Assembly: GCF_900148505.1 (NCBI RefSeq)
Contig: NZ_FRXO01000005.1
Span: 124,001 to 188,000 of the forward strand
Reading direction: 5' to 3'
Length of the DNA: 64,000 nt
Origin: Pseudoxanthobacter soli DSM 19599
GTDB lineage: Bacteria > Pseudomonadota > Alphaproteobacteria > Rhizobiales > Segnochrobactraceae
Shown here: in pieces, positions 7,872-17,218 of the stretch
How positions within the stretch are numbered: position 1 is the stretch's first letter
Layout of the letters: every line of letters begins with the position of its first letter
Program-made: the position numbers and the translations under genes
Notes under the pieces: model-generated
What the model saw: the letters and a program-made list of their open reading frames with translations, nothing else
Told to the model about the DNA's origin: nothing
Database searches by the model: none

Positions 7872-10800
7872 GTGAACGAGCGGACGACGCGGCCCGAAGG
7901 ACCGCAACCGCAGCGCAGACGGAAGAGACCCGTGGCCGGTCGGCTCGTGCGCCGCGTGGCGCTGGTGCTGCTTGCCGCCGTCGTCGTCATTGCGGCCGCC
8001 GCATCGTTCATGGTGTTCACCGCCCCGGGGCGCACCATGCTGGTGCGCGTGGTGGAAGCCGTCACGCGGATGACCGGCTCGCCGGTGACCATCGCCGCCA
8101 TCGAGGGGCCGTTGGACGACCTGCGACTGCGTGATGTCGGCGTCGGCGACCGCGATGGCCAGTGGCTTTCCATCGACAGCATCGCGCTCGCCTGGCGCCC
8201 GGCTGCCCTCCTTCGTCGCGCCGTCGTGGTCGAGAGCCTCGATGTCGGGCGGGTCGACGTGACGCGCATGCCGCATTCGGAACCGTCGGCGCAGAAATCC
8301 GAGGGTTTCGCGCTTCCGGTCGACGTGTCGGTGGCGGGCTTCAAGGTCGGCACAGTGTCGCTCGCCTCCAGCGTCGGGGCGGGCCGCGCGGTCGATTTCG
8401 GTCTGGCCGGTCGGCTCGACCTGCCGGTTCTGACCGAAGGCGCACCGGTCGATATCGACGTGTCCGTGGACGGGCAGGGGCCCGACGACCCCGACGCCCG
8501 CCTGGCGCTGACATTCCGGTCCTCGGACCAGACGTTGGGCGTCTCGATCGATGCCAGCGAGCCCGCGGGCGGTATCGTTCACCGCATGGCGAGGCTCGGG
8601 CAGAATATGCCGCTCGCGCTCGTGGTGAAGGGCGAAGGCCCGCTCGATTCCTGGGCCGGGACGCTGCGGCTGGCGCTCGGCGACGAGACGCTGACCGAAG
8701 GCAAGGCGAGCATCGCACGGGTGAACGGCGGACGCCGCATCACGGCCGATCTTGATGCGACGATCGCCGGGACGCTGCCGGGCGTCTACCAGCCGCTTGC
8801 GGACGGTGGCATCCGCGCCGTCCTGTCGACACTCGTCGGCGACGACGGCGTCGTCGAGATCGAGAAGGCCGATCTTGCCGCCGCGGCCGGCACGCTGTCG
8901 GCAACGGGCAAGGTTGCGACCGCCACCGGCGAACTCGATCTCGCGCTCGATGCCCGTGTGGCGAAATCGGACGTGTTCGGTGGCCTCACCGGCGCTACCG
9001 CGACATGGGACGGCGCGACGCTTTCCGCGAAGATCGGTGGTACCACCGCCGCTCCTTCCGTGACCCTCACCGGCCAGATCGAGAAACCGGCGGCCGGACC
9101 GCTCACGGGCAGCGCGCTGACGCTGCAGGCTTCATCGAGCGAAATCACCTCTCTGCTCGGATCGAGCGGCAGCCGGCAGATCGATCTCGTCGCCAATCTT
9201 CAGGATGCGGCCCTGGCCGGCCGGAAGCTCGATGCCGCCGGCGCGCCGCACCTCAACGTGAAGGCGACCGTCGACGACAGCGGCCAGGCAGCCATCCAGG
9301 ATGCCGAACTCGTCGCACTCGGCCTGACCGTGAAGGCGACCGGCGGCTGGGCGGGCGGCACGGCCACGGTCGATCTCGCGGCCGAAACCAAGGATCTCTC
9401 GCCGCTCGGCACGCTGGTCGATCATCCGCTCGGCGGCGGCGCCCGGCTGACCGTCAAGGGCAGCGGCGATCCGGAGCAACTGACCGGCAATGCCGACGTG
9501 CAGGTCGCAGGCGAAGGGCTCGCGACCGGCATCCCGGCGCTCGATGCCCTGCTCGGTGCTGCCCCGAAGCTCACGGCCGGGCTATCCGCCGCCAACGATG
9601 CCGTGACGGTGGAGCGCTTCAGCCTTGAAGGTGCGAAGCTGACCGCGAGTGCGAAAGGCGGCTTCGGTAGCGGCACCCAGGGCCTCACGCTCGACGCCGC
9701 ACTGGCCGATCTCTCCGCACTGGCGCCGACCCTCGCCGGCCAGGCGAAGCTTGCCGCCACCCTGACCGGCAGCTTCGAGGCGCCGGTGCTGAAGGCGCGG
9801 ATTTCCTCCGCCGAGATTGTCGCCGCCGGTCAGCGTATCCGCGACCTGAAGGCCGATCTCGAAGGCAGCCGCCATGACGACGGCCGCATCGATGGCCGCC
9901 TCACGCTCGCCGGCTCGTCCTCCGGGCGACCGGTCACCGGTTCGGTCGCGTTCGCGCACGGGCCCGACGGCCAGAGCCTGAAGGTCGCCGATCTCGCCTT
10001 CGTCGGGCTGACGGCATCAGGCGACCTTTCGCTCTCGGCCGCGGGCAAGCCGGGCGGCCGGCTCGTCGTCAGAGCGACGGACGTCGCGCCGCTCGCCGCG
10101 CTCGCGGGGCAGCAGGCGAGTGGCGGGTTCGACGCCACGATCGATCTCGGCTCGAACGGTGCCGATGAGGCGCGCCTCGATCTGAAGTCCGCCCGCCTCG
10201 CCATGGCGGATGCGACCGTCACAGACCTCTCCGCGGCTGTCGTCGTCGCCCAGCCTCTCGGCACGCCGCGCTTCAACGCCACGGTGACGGCGGCCTCGCT
10301 CGTCGCCTCCGGCGCGAATGCCGAGGCGGTGCGCATCACCGCCACCGGACCGCTGACGGCGATCGTCACCGAGGTTAGCCTGCGGCTCCAGGGCGCGGCC
10401 ATCGCGTCCAAAGCGACCGTCTCGCTGCCGGGTGGCCAACCGCTCGGCAGCGCCGTCGACGTGGCGCTCGCCTCCTTCAGCGCCAATCGCGACGACATGT
10501 CGGTCGCCCTGTCCCGTCCGGGGCGGGTGTCCTACCGCCCGGACCGCACCAGCCTCGATCTCGCGCTCGCGGTTCGTGGCGGCGGCACGGCGACCGTCAC
10601 GGGCAGCGTCGGCACGCGGGCGCTCGATCTCTCCGTGGATGTCGCCGCCTTGCCGCTCGCGCTGTCGCGCATCTTCGTGCCCGAACTCGGCCTCACCGGC
10701 ACGCTCGCAACCCGGGCTCGGGTGACGGGCACCACGGCGGCGCCGCGCATCGCCTACACTCTCACCGTCCGGGGCGCCCGCGTTGCCTCGATGCCGGAAG

Positions 10801-12239
10801 CGGCACCGGCGGTCGACCTCGATCTGGAAGGCACCACGGGCACGAATGGCGTCACTCTGAACGGTGCGGTGAATGCGGGATCGACGCGCATCACCCTCGA
10901 CGGCACGGCGCCGGCGACGGCTACCGGCCGCTTCTCGATCCGCATGCGCGGCAACGCCGATCTGGCGCTCGTCAACCAGATCGTGCCGTCCGCGTCCCGT
11001 CAGGTCGGTGGCCGGCTTTCGCTCGACGGCACCGCACAGGGCACGCTGGCGGAGCCGGATTTCAACGGCACCCTCAGGGTCGACGGTGTCTCGTTCTCGG
11101 ACGTGATGACCGGTGTCGATTTCCGCGACATTTCGGGCGTGATCCGTCTCGACCGGCGGGTGGCGCGGCTGGAGAACATCACCGGCCGGGCCGTGGCGGG
11201 CGGAACCCTCGCCATCACCGGTACGGTCGGGCTCGATCCCGCGACGGGTTTTCCCGCCGACATCGCCATCGCCGGCCGTTCGCTCGTGCTGCGTTACCAG
11301 GGCATGGTGCGTGCGCAGGCAACGGCCGATATCACCGTTCGCGGGCCGGTCGCCTCGTCACCGCAGATCGCGGGCAACATCGTGCTCGGACAGGTCGACG
11401 TGACCATTCCCGATCGGCTGCCGTCTTCGGCCGCGCCGATCGACGTGATCCATATCAACGTGCCGCCGGACCAGATCGATCTCTTCACCCAGCCCGCGCC
11501 GCCGCGGCCCGCCGGCAGCGCCGAACCGAAGCCGTTCGACCCGAAGATGGACATCACCGTCACGGCCAACAACCGTGTGTTCGTCCGTGGGCAGGGCATC
11601 GATGCGGAGTTCGCCGGCCGGTTCGCGATCACCGGAACCGCCTCCGCGCCCATCGTGAACGGCGATCTCGACATGCGCCGCGGCACGCTCACGATCCTCG
11701 GCCGCAACCTCACGTTCAGCCGGGGCAACCTGACATTCGTCGATTCGCTCGATCCGCTGCTCGATCTCGTCGCCGAGACCCGGGCGAGCGATATCACGGC
11801 GCAGATCGAGGTGACGGGCCGGGCGTCCGCTCCCGTGTTCAACTTCACGTCCTCGCCGCCGCTTCCACAGGACGAGGTGCTGGCGCGGCTGCTGTTCGGC
11901 AAGTCGGCTGGCAATCTCAGCGCCGGCGAGGCCCTTGCGCTGGCCGATGCGGTCGGCAATCTCAGCGGCTTCTCCCGCGGCCCGGGGCTGCTCGACCGCA
12001 TCCGCCGCATGATCGGCCTGAGCCAGCTCAACATGACCTCGGATTCTCGTTCGAACCCGGCGCTGCAGGCGGGCGGCTACGCCACCGACAATCTCTATAT
12101 CGGGGTCCGGCAGGGGACGAGCGCGGCCTCGACGCGGGTGACAGTCGATCTCGACATCACCAAGCACCTGCGTCTTCAGGGCGAGGTCGGCATCAACGGA
12201 GAGGCCAAGGTCGGCATCGGCGCGGAGACGGATTACTGA
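7872..12239 (+). CDS. tamB: TamB-like translocation and assembly module protein
   Basis: A very long protein of 1455 residues, typical for TamB. An arginine-rich cytoplasmic start is followed by one membrane anchor (about residues 27-50, VALVLLAAVVVIAAAASFMV). Then comes a long periplasmic part rich in beta strands with repeated short hydrophobic patterns. The C-terminal DUF490 domain is clear: PLLDLVAETRASDITAQIEV, SSPPLPQDEVLARLLFG, and a final GEVGINGEAKVGIGAETDY. The family forms a hydrophobic groove spanning the periplasm and pairs with TamA. Start is GTG at 7872. The gene follows tamA by 109 bases on the same strand, so they are likely one operon. Confidence 0.93.
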   Translation: MNERTTRPEGPQPQRRRKRPVAGRLVRRVALVLLAAVVVIAAAASFMVFTAPGRTMLVRVVEAVTRMTGSPVTIAAIEGPLDDLRLRDVGVGDRDGQWLSIDSIALAWRPAALLRRAVVVESLDVGRVDVTRMPHSEPSAQKSEGFALPVDVSVAGFKVGTVSLASSVGAGRAVDFGLAGRLDLPVLTEGAPVDIDVSVDGQGPDDPDARLALTFRSSDQTLGVSIDASEPAGGIVHRMARLGQNMPLALVVKGEGPLDSWAGTLRLALGDETLTEGKASIARVNGGRRITADLDATIAGTLPGVYQPLADGGIRAVLSTLVGDDGVVEIEKADLAAAAGTLSATGKVATATGELDLALDARVAKSDVFGGLTGATATWDGATLSAKIGGTTAAPSVTLTGQIEKPAAGPLTGSALTLQASSSEITSLLGSSGSRQIDLVANLQDAALAGRKLDAAGAPHLNVKATVDDSGQAAIQDAELVALGLTVKATGGWAGGTATVDLAAETKDLSPLGTLVDHPLGGGARLTVKGSGDPEQLTGNADVQVAGEGLATGIPALDALLGAAPKLTAGLSAANDAVTVERFSLEGAKLTASAKGGFGSGTQGLTLDAALADLSALAPTLAGQAKLAATLTGSFEAPVLKARISSAEIVAAGQRIRDLKADLEGSRHDDGRIDGRLTLAGSSSGRPVTGSVAFAHGPDGQSLKVADLAFVGLTASGDLSLSAAGKPGGRLVVRATDVAPLAALAGQQASGGFDATIDLGSNGADEARLDLKSARLAMADATVTDLSAAVVVAQPLGTPRFNATVTAASLVASGANAEAVRITATGPLTAIVTEVSLRLQGAAIASKATVSLPGGQPLGSAVDVALASFSANRDDMSVALSRPGRVSYRPDRTSLDLALAVRGGGTATVTGSVGTRALDLSVDVAALPLALSRIFVPELGLTGTLATRARVTGTTAAPRIAYTLTVRGARVASMPEAAPAVDLDLEGTTGTNGVTLNGAVNAGSTRITLDGTAPATATGRFSIRMRGNADLALVNQIVPSASRQVGGRLSLDGTAQGTLAEPDFNGTLRVDGVSFSDVMTGVDFRDISGVIRLDRRVARLENITGRAVAGGTLAITGTVGLDPATGFPADIAIAGRSLVLRYQGMVRAQATADITVRGPVASSPQIAGNIVLGQVDVTIPDRLPSSAAPIDVIHINVPPDQIDLFTQPAPPRPAGSAEPKPFDPKMDITVTANNRVFVRGQGIDAEFAGRFAITGTASAPIVNGDLDMRRGTLTILGRNLTFSRGNLTFVDSLDPLLDLVAETRASDITAQIEVTGRASAPVFNFTSSPPLPQDEVLARLLFGKSAGNLSAGEALALADAVGNLSGFSRGPGLLDRIRRMIGLSQLNMTSDSRSNPALQAGGYATDNLYIGVRQGTSAASTRVTVDLDITKHLRLQGEVGINGEAKVGIGAETDY

Positions 12240-12271
12240 GGGATGCGGCGGACGGGCGCGTATCGGGCGGT

Positions 12272-13675
12272 TCAGCCCGGCACCCGCACCCGCACCCTTA
12301 GGCCGCCGAGGGGCGAATCCCCGAGCACGACGTCGCCGCCGTGACCGCGCGCGGCATCGCGCGCGATGGTGAGCCCCAGCCCGGTACCGGTCTGGTCCTG
12401 GTTGCGGGCGCTGTCGAGGCGGAAGAACGGACGGAACACCGCCTCGCGCTGGTCCTCGGGAATGCCGGGGCCGTCGTCGTCGACGATGACGGTGATCCAG
12501 CCGTCGGCATGGCGGCCGGAGATCTCGATGGTCTTGCCGTAGCGGGCGGCGTTCAGCACCACGTTGAAGAGGAGCCGGCCGAAGGCCATCGGCTTGACGG
12601 ACACCATCGGCTCACCCTCGAAGGTGGAGCGCACCACGGCGCCGCGGGCCACCGCCTCGTCCTCGATATAGTCGAGCATCGTGGTGAGATCGACGAGCGA
12701 GGCCTGCTCGTCGCCGTCGCCGCGGGCGAAGGCGAGATAGGCCTCCAGCATCGCGTTCATCACGTCGACGTCCTGTTTCAGCGCCTCGATCTCCTCGTCG
12801 TCGCCCAGCATCGCGAGTTCCAGCCGGAAGCGGGTGAGGATGGTGCGCAGGTCGTGAGAGACGCCGGCGAGCATGGTGGTGCGCTGCTCCAGCTGGCGCT
12901 CGATGCGCCGCCGCATCTCCATGAAGGCGAGCGCCGCCTGCCGAACCTCGAGCGCGCCGCGCGGGCGGAAATTCTCCACCGGCTGTCCGCGTCCGAACCG
13001 CTCGGCGGCCTCAGCCAGCGTCTGGATCGGGCGGATCTGGTTGCGCAGGAACAGGACGGCGATGCCGATCAGCACCAGCGACGCGCCGACCATCCACACC
13101 AGGAAGATGTGGGCGTTCGACGCATAGGTCTGGCTGCGGCGCGCGAAGATCCGAAGCACCTTGTCGCCGAGATCGATGCGGATCTCGACATAGTCGGAGC
13201 GGCCGACGGTATCGATCCAGAAGGGACGCTGGATCTGGGTGGAAATGAGCCGGCTCAGTGTCCGGTCCAGAAGAGAGAACAGCGGCTTGTCGGCGGGTGG
13301 CGGAAGCGGCGTCGGCGGTAGCACCTGCACCGAGAGATCGAGATCGCGCATCGCGATCTCACGGAAGGTCTTGTAGCCGGGGTCCTGCGGATATGCCTCG
13401 AGGATGCCGATCAGGGCCGCGATGTCGCGCGTGGTGGCCTCGGACAGGCGCTGGGTGACGAGTTCCCAATGACGCTGCAGGAAAACATAGGCAACGACGG
13501 ATTGCAGGATAACGAGCGGCAGCACCACGATCAGCAGCGAGCGCGGGAACAGCCGCTTCGGCAGCCGGGCGTGCAGCCATCGGCCCGGCACCAGCAGGCC
13601 GTTACCGATGGTGGCGAGCACGGTGCGTACCGGCTTCGACCGCGGCTGCCGTTCGGATTCGCTGTCGATGGCCAA
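12272..13675 (-). CDS. EnvZ-like sensor histidine kinase
   Basis: A 467-residue membrane kinase. Two membrane helices (about 46-66 and 190-210) enclose a periplasmic sensor of about 120 residues. HAMP follows (211-263). The phosphoacceptor His274 lies in LAGVSHDLRTILTRF, where the usual proline after the threonine is isoleucine. The ATP-binding domain has the N box NVVLNAARYGK, G1 VDDDGPGIPEDQ and G2 GTGLGLTIARDAARGHGG. It should phosphorylate the regulator encoded just upstream (13818-14531). The 142-base gap to that gene still suggests one operon with the MarR gene: MarR, regulator, kinase. The signal sensed is unknown. Confidence 0.9.
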   Translation of the reverse strand: MAIDSESERQPRSKPVRTVLATIGNGLLVPGRWLHARLPKRLFPRSLLIVVLPLVILQSVVAYVFLQRHWELVTQRLSEATTRDIAALIGILEAYPQDPGYKTFREIAMRDLDLSVQVLPPTPLPPPADKPLFSLLDRTLSRLISTQIQRPFWIDTVGRSDYVEIRIDLGDKVLRIFARRSQTYASNAHIFLVWMVGASLVLIGIAVLFLRNQIRPIQTLAEAAERFGRGQPVENFRPRGALEVRQAALAFMEMRRRIERQLEQRTTMLAGVSHDLRTILTRFRLELAMLGDDEEIEALKQDVDVMNAMLEAYLAFARGDGDEQASLVDLTTMLDYIEDEAVARGAVVRSTFEGEPMVSVKPMAFGRLLFNVVLNAARYGKTIEISGRHADGWITVIVDDDGPGIPEDQREAVFRPFFRLDSARNQDQTGTGLGLTIARDAARGHGGDVVLGDSPLGGLRVRVRVPG

Positions 13676-13817
13676 AGCCGGCTCCGTCTTTACGGTTGCA
13701 CCCGACCCGCGCGGGCAAAAGTCTGCGCCGGAGGGAGGGCCTCGCGCGCGCCATGGGCTGTGTGCGCCGGAAATCGGGCCGCGATGTGGTTCGCTGCGTG
13801 TGCCGCAGGTCCGCCGC

Positions 13818-14531
13818 TCAGGACGCGATCAAACGGTAGCCGATGCCGCGGACGGTCTGAAGGTAAGCCGGATCGGCGGGATCGTCTTCGATCTTGCGCC
13901 GGAGGCGGTTGATCTGCACGTCCACGGTCCGCTCGCCCAGCGCACCTTCGCGGCCGACAAGGTGGTGGCGTGCGATGGTCTGGCCGGGCCGCTCCGCGAA
14001 GGTGGCGAGCAGCCAGCGCTCGCGGTCCGTCAGGCGGATCTGCGCGTCGCCGCGCCGCAGTTCCTGGCGGCCGAGATCGAACACGAAGGGGCCGAAACGG
14101 ACCTCGCTCGTCGGCGCCTCCGCGGGGCGCCGCCGCCGCAGGATGTTGGCGAGCCTCAGCAGGAGTTCACGCGGCTCGAACGGCTTGGTGAGGTAGTCGT
14201 CGACGCCAACTTCGAGGCCGGCGATACGGTCTGCCGCCTCGGCACGCGCCGTCAGCAGAAGGATCGGGATATCGGACCGGTTCTTGAGGGTGCGGGCGAG
14301 CGACAGCCCGTCCTCGCCCGGCATCATCACGTCGAGCACGAGGGCATCGAACACCAGCGATTCGAGCTTGCGGCGCGCGTCAGCTGCGTCCTCGGCGGCG
14401 GTGATCCGGTAGCCCTTGCCGGTGAGATAGCGCCGAAGCAGCGAGCGAATGCGGCTGTCGTCGTCGACGATCAGCAGGTGGGGAGCATCGTCGGGCAAAG
14501 GCTGCTCGGTGCCGGCGTCGGTCAACGTCAT
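13818..14531 (-). CDS. petR: OmpR-type response regulator (PetR-like)
   Basis: A 237-residue two-component regulator. The receiver domain holds the acidic pair in HLLIVDDDSRIR, the phosphorylated aspartate Asp67 in LVLDVMMPGEDG, and the lysine in VDDYLTKPFEPREL. A winged-helix DNA-binding domain fills the C-terminal half (LTDRERWLLATFAERPG, VDVQINRLRRKIEDDP). Gene order MarR-regulator-kinase with ilvE divergent matches the petP-petR locus of Rhodobacter and relatives, where petR was found beside the cytochrome bc1 genes; the symbol rests on that. A GGAGG site is 7 bases before ATG 14531; an in-frame GTG at 14534 is possible. It overlaps the end of the MarR gene, implying translational coupling. 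Confidence 0.85.
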   Translation of the reverse strand: MTLTDAGTEQPLPDDAPHLLIVDDDSRIRSLLRRYLTGKGYRITAAEDAADARRKLESLVFDALVLDVMMPGEDGLSLARTLKNRSDIPILLLTARAEAADRIAGLEVGVDDYLTKPFEPRELLLRLANILRRRRPAEAPTSEVRFGPFVFDLGRQELRRGDAQIRLTDRERWLLATFAERPGQTIARHHLVGREGALGERTVDVQINRLRRKIEDDPADPAYLQTVRGIGYRLIAS

Positions 14532-15121
14532 CACGCGTCCTCCTCGTCGGCCTCCGTGGCGGCACCGGACCGCTTCTCACCGGCATCCGTCGCGGCGAGC
14601 AGGGTCAGGAAGCGGCGCACGTCTCCCGCACCCTCAGGTCCGAGACCGCCGAGCGCAGCTTCGATCTGGCGAGATTGCAGCATCGACAGCCTGAACGAAA
14701 GCTGCTTGCCGGCTTCGGTCGCATAGAGCAGTCGCTCGCGGCGGTCGTCCGGACCGGGGCGCTGGTCGATGAATCCAGTGTCGATGAGCTGTTTCAGGAC
14801 GCGGCCGAGGCTCTGCTTGGTGATCTTGAGGATGTCCAGGAGATCGGCGACGCGGATGCCCGGATTGCGCACGACGAAATGCAGCACCCGGTGGTGGGCG
14901 CGCCCGAACCCGAACTCCGCCAGCACCCTGTCGGGCCTTCCGATGAAGGCGCGGTAGGCGAAGAACAGCAGCTCGATCAGATCGTATTGCGGCGCTTCGG
15001 GGTCCGCTTCGCCGGCATCGGCCGGGATGATAGCGCCGCTGCGGGTCGTCGCCGCAACCCGCGCCGGGGCGGCCCGTACCCGGGACGAAGAGTCGGATGG
15101 GGAAGAAATTACGTCAGCCAT
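14531..15121 (-). CDS. petP: MarR-family regulator (PetP-like)
   Basis: About 196 residues, winged-helix regulator of the MarR/PetP type. The DNA-binding core runs from about residue 65: FGRAHHRVLHFVVRNPGIRV, then DLLDILKITKQSLGRVLKQL and the wing DTGFIDQRPGPDDRRERLLY. Its neighbours are the PetR-like regulator (overlapping by a few bases) and the sensor kinase, so it shares their transcript. Divergent ilvE begins 359 bases away. The start is uncertain. ATG 15121 is used here; a GTG at 15181 would add 20 residues and has AGGTC upstream. Ligand unknown. The petP symbol follows gene order and similarity and is an inference. Confidence 0.8.
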   Translation of the reverse strand: MADVISSPSDSSSRVRAAPARVAATTRSGAIIPADAGEADPEAPQYDLIELLFFAYRAFIGRPDRVLAEFGFGRAHHRVLHFVVRNPGIRVADLLDILKITKQSLGRVLKQLIDTGFIDQRPGPDDRRERLLYATEAGKQLSFRLSMLQSRQIEAALGGLGPEGAGDVRRFLTLLAATDAGEKRSGAATEADEEDA

Positions 15122-15266
15122 GTTGACATAATCATGCACGATCGTTACTTCAATAAGGGTCGGGACGAAAGGATCGTTCACATTCGGCGACCTGCCGGGC
15201 GTGAACGAACGATATCGATAGTTTCGCCGCGACGCAAAATCTGCCTGGCCGGGCGGCCGTCGAGCC

Positions 15267-15288
15267 CCTTCCGTTCGTGAACGGAAGG
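15267..15288. promoter_or_regulatory. Perfect 22-bp palindrome between petP and ilvE
   Basis: Arms CCTTCCGTTC (15267-15276) and GAACGGAAGG (15279-15288) are perfect inverted repeats separated by GT. The site lies in the 359-bp divergent region, 193 bases before the ilvE start. The shorter element GTGAACG/CGTTCAC recurs in the same region near 15175 and 15202. This geometry suits a dimeric regulator; PetP, PetR or an Lrp-type protein are candidates. As RNA it would also form a hairpin, but it has no T-run. Confidence 0.45.
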
Positions 15289-15480
15289 CGTTCTGCGAGG
15301 TCGTGTCCGGGGGTGGAAGATATCGGCCGGCGGGGCATCCCTGGGATGCCGGGAGTGCGCTCCACGTCCGCTGACCGGAACAGACGCAACCGACGGGATG
15401 TCAGGACGACTCGGCTGAAGGGCCGGGGCTCGCAACGGTCGTCCCATGCCTGACCCCAAGCCGCTAAGCAGGAGATAACA

Positions 15481-16374
15481 ATGGCGGGTCAATCTTTCGA
15501 CAATCGTGACGGCGTCATCTGGATGGATGGCAAGTTCATTCCGTGGAATGACGCGAACGTTCATGTTCTCACCCATGGGCTCCACTATGCGAGCTGCGTG
15601 TTCGAGGGAGAGCGAGCCTATGACGGCGAAGTGTTCAGGCTGGCTGAGCATACCGACCGCCTGATCGAGTCCGCCCGGATTCTTGGCTTCGAGCTGCCGT
15701 TCTCCGCCGAGGAAATCAACGCGGCCCATCGGGAGCTTCTGCAGCGGATGAACTTCTCCGATGCGTACGTGCGCCCGGTCGCATGGCGCGGGAGCGAGAT
15801 GATGGGCGTGGCTGCGCGCCAGAACACCATCCACGTCGCCATCGCGGCCTGGCAGTGGCCGAGCTATTTCGATGCCGCGGAGCGCATGAAGGGCATCCGT
15901 CTCGATCTGGCCGAGTGGCGCCGCCCCGACCCGCGCACGATCCCCTCGAAGGCCAAGGCCTCCGGGCTCTACATGATCTGCACGCTGTCGAAGCACGCGG
16001 CGGAGAACAAGGGTTATGCCGACGCGATGATGCTGGACTGGCGCGGCTACGTCGCCGAGGCGACCGGCGCCAACATCTTCTTCGTCAAGGAGGGGGCGCT
16101 CCATACCCCGCTGGCGGACTGCTTCCTCAACGGCATCACCCGGCAGACCGTGATCGGGCTTGCCCGCAAGCGCGGCCTGACCGTGCACGAGCGCCACATC
16201 CTGCCGGAAGAGCTCGACGGCTTCGAGGAATGCTTCCTCACCGGCTCCGCGGCCGAAGTCACACCCGTGTCGGAGATCGGACCCCATCGCTTCGTGCCGG
16301 GCGCCATCACCCGGCAGATGGTGGAGGACTATGCCGCCGCCACGCGGCCGCAGCGTGCAACGGCGGCTGCCTGA
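15481..16374 (+). CDS. ilvE: Branched-chain amino acid aminotransferase
   Basis: A 297-residue fold-type IV PLP enzyme that interconverts leucine, isoleucine and valine with their 2-oxo acids, in the cytoplasm. Key features are DGKFIPWNDANVHVLTHGLH, the arginine in CVFEGERAYDG, the PLP lysine Lys159 in IPSKAKASGLYM, and YVAEATGANIFFVKEGALHT with its cofactor-binding EAT. ADCFLNGITRQTVIGLA is the usual C-terminal motif. GGAGATAACA is a good ribosome site at the right distance. It is transcribed away from petP. A 10-bp hairpin at 16414-16436 closes the unit before the convergent sulfotransferase-like gene. Confidence 0.95.
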   Translation: MAGQSFDNRDGVIWMDGKFIPWNDANVHVLTHGLHYASCVFEGERAYDGEVFRLAEHTDRLIESARILGFELPFSAEEINAAHRELLQRMNFSDAYVRPVAWRGSEMMGVAARQNTIHVAIAAWQWPSYFDAAERMKGIRLDLAEWRRPDPRTIPSKAKASGLYMICTLSKHAAENKGYADAMMLDWRGYVAEATGANIFFVKEGALHTPLADCFLNGITRQTVIGLARKRGLTVHERHILPEELDGFEECFLTGSAAEVTPVSEIGPHRFVPGAITRQMVEDYAAATRPQRATAAA

Positions 16375-16413
16375 GGGCAGTTGCGATGTGCGGGGCCGCG
16401 GCGCTCCGCGGAC

Positions 16414-16436
16414 GGCCGGACGCGTGGCGTCCGGCC
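16414..16436. terminator. Hairpin between convergent genes after ilvE
   Basis: Arms GGCCGGACGC (16414-16423) and GCGTCCGGCC (16427-16436) pair perfectly around GTG. It lies 40 bases after the ilvE stop and 12 bases from the end of the convergent gene. It could end transcripts from both sides, but neither side has a clear T-run, so efficiency as an intrinsic terminator is uncertain. Confidence 0.5.
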
Positions 16437-16447
16437 ATGACGAAGCC

Positions 16448-17218
16448 TCAGCCGCCGAGCCGATAGGCGGCGAGGCGCTCGTAATAGGGCCGCGCGGCCT
16501 CGGCCACCGGCTTCAGCGTGTCGTCGAGATCCTCGAAGCGCGTCCCCGGGCGCGGCGGCCCGAAGCCCGTGGAGGCCTCGACGGCATGATACCAGTGCGG
16601 CGCCCACACGCCGTCGGTGTCGCGCCGGCCGGCGGGCCAGGCGAGCATCGCGGGGTCGAACGCGATGCCGGCCGCGCGGCAGAGCGCGGAGAGCACGCCT
16701 GCCGGGTCCGCCAGCACGTCGGCACCGTCGATCACGGGCGGGGCATGGCCGAGGCGGTCGGCGGCGCGCTCGAACAGGTCCGCCTGTTCGGCGAACCCGA
16801 TGTCGCGCAGGGTCACGCTGTCCCGCTTGGCCGCATAGGACGCGAGCACGCTTTCCGGAGTGCGGATCAGGAAGGCGTGGACGAAGCCTGGCTCGTCCAT
16901 CCAGTCCCGGCCGATCTCGCCGATCATGTGGTGCGTCATGTGCTTCTGGTAGAAAACCGCCCGCCCATCCGGCACGGGGCCGGTCAGGAACGCCGCCGCG
17001 TCGCGCCAGTCGGCCGGGCCGGCGGCGATCACCTCCTCGCGCATCGGGTGGTCGAGCCCGGTAAGCGCGAGATAGGCGGCATAGAACGGCTCGTCGACCA
17101 CGGCCGTGTCCGGCCTGTTTTCGAACGCCCGCATCATCGCGGTCGAGATGTTGCGCGGGCCGGACCACATCGCGATGCGGACGGCGGGTTTCTCGTGTGT
17201 GTCCGCCATCGCCGTCAC
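16448..17218 (-). CDS. Sulfotransferase-like P-loop protein
   Basis: A 256-residue protein related to PAPS-dependent sulfotransferases. The N-terminal MWSGPRNISTAMMRAF resembles the phosphosulfate loop, and VVDEPFYAAYL and FLIRTPESVLASY match the following motifs of this subfamily. In plants and some animals the same kind of domain is fused in front of a class IV aminotransferase in branched-chain-aminotransferase-like proteins. Here its start overlaps the stop of exactly such an aminotransferase by 4 bases, so the two proteins are probably made together. The reaction is unknown, and sulfotransfer has not been shown for this group as far as I know. ATG 17209 is an alternative start. Confidence 0.8.
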   Translation of the reverse strand: MTAMADTHEKPAVRIAMWSGPRNISTAMMRAFENRPDTAVVDEPFYAAYLALTGLDHPMREEVIAAGPADWRDAAAFLTGPVPDGRAVFYQKHMTHHMIGEIGRDWMDEPGFVHAFLIRTPESVLASYAAKRDSVTLRDIGFAEQADLFERAADRLGHAPPVIDGADVLADPAGVLSALCRAAGIAFDPAMLAWPAGRRDTDGVWAPHWYHAVEASTGFGPPRPGTRFEDLDDTLKPVAEAARPYYERLAAYRLGG

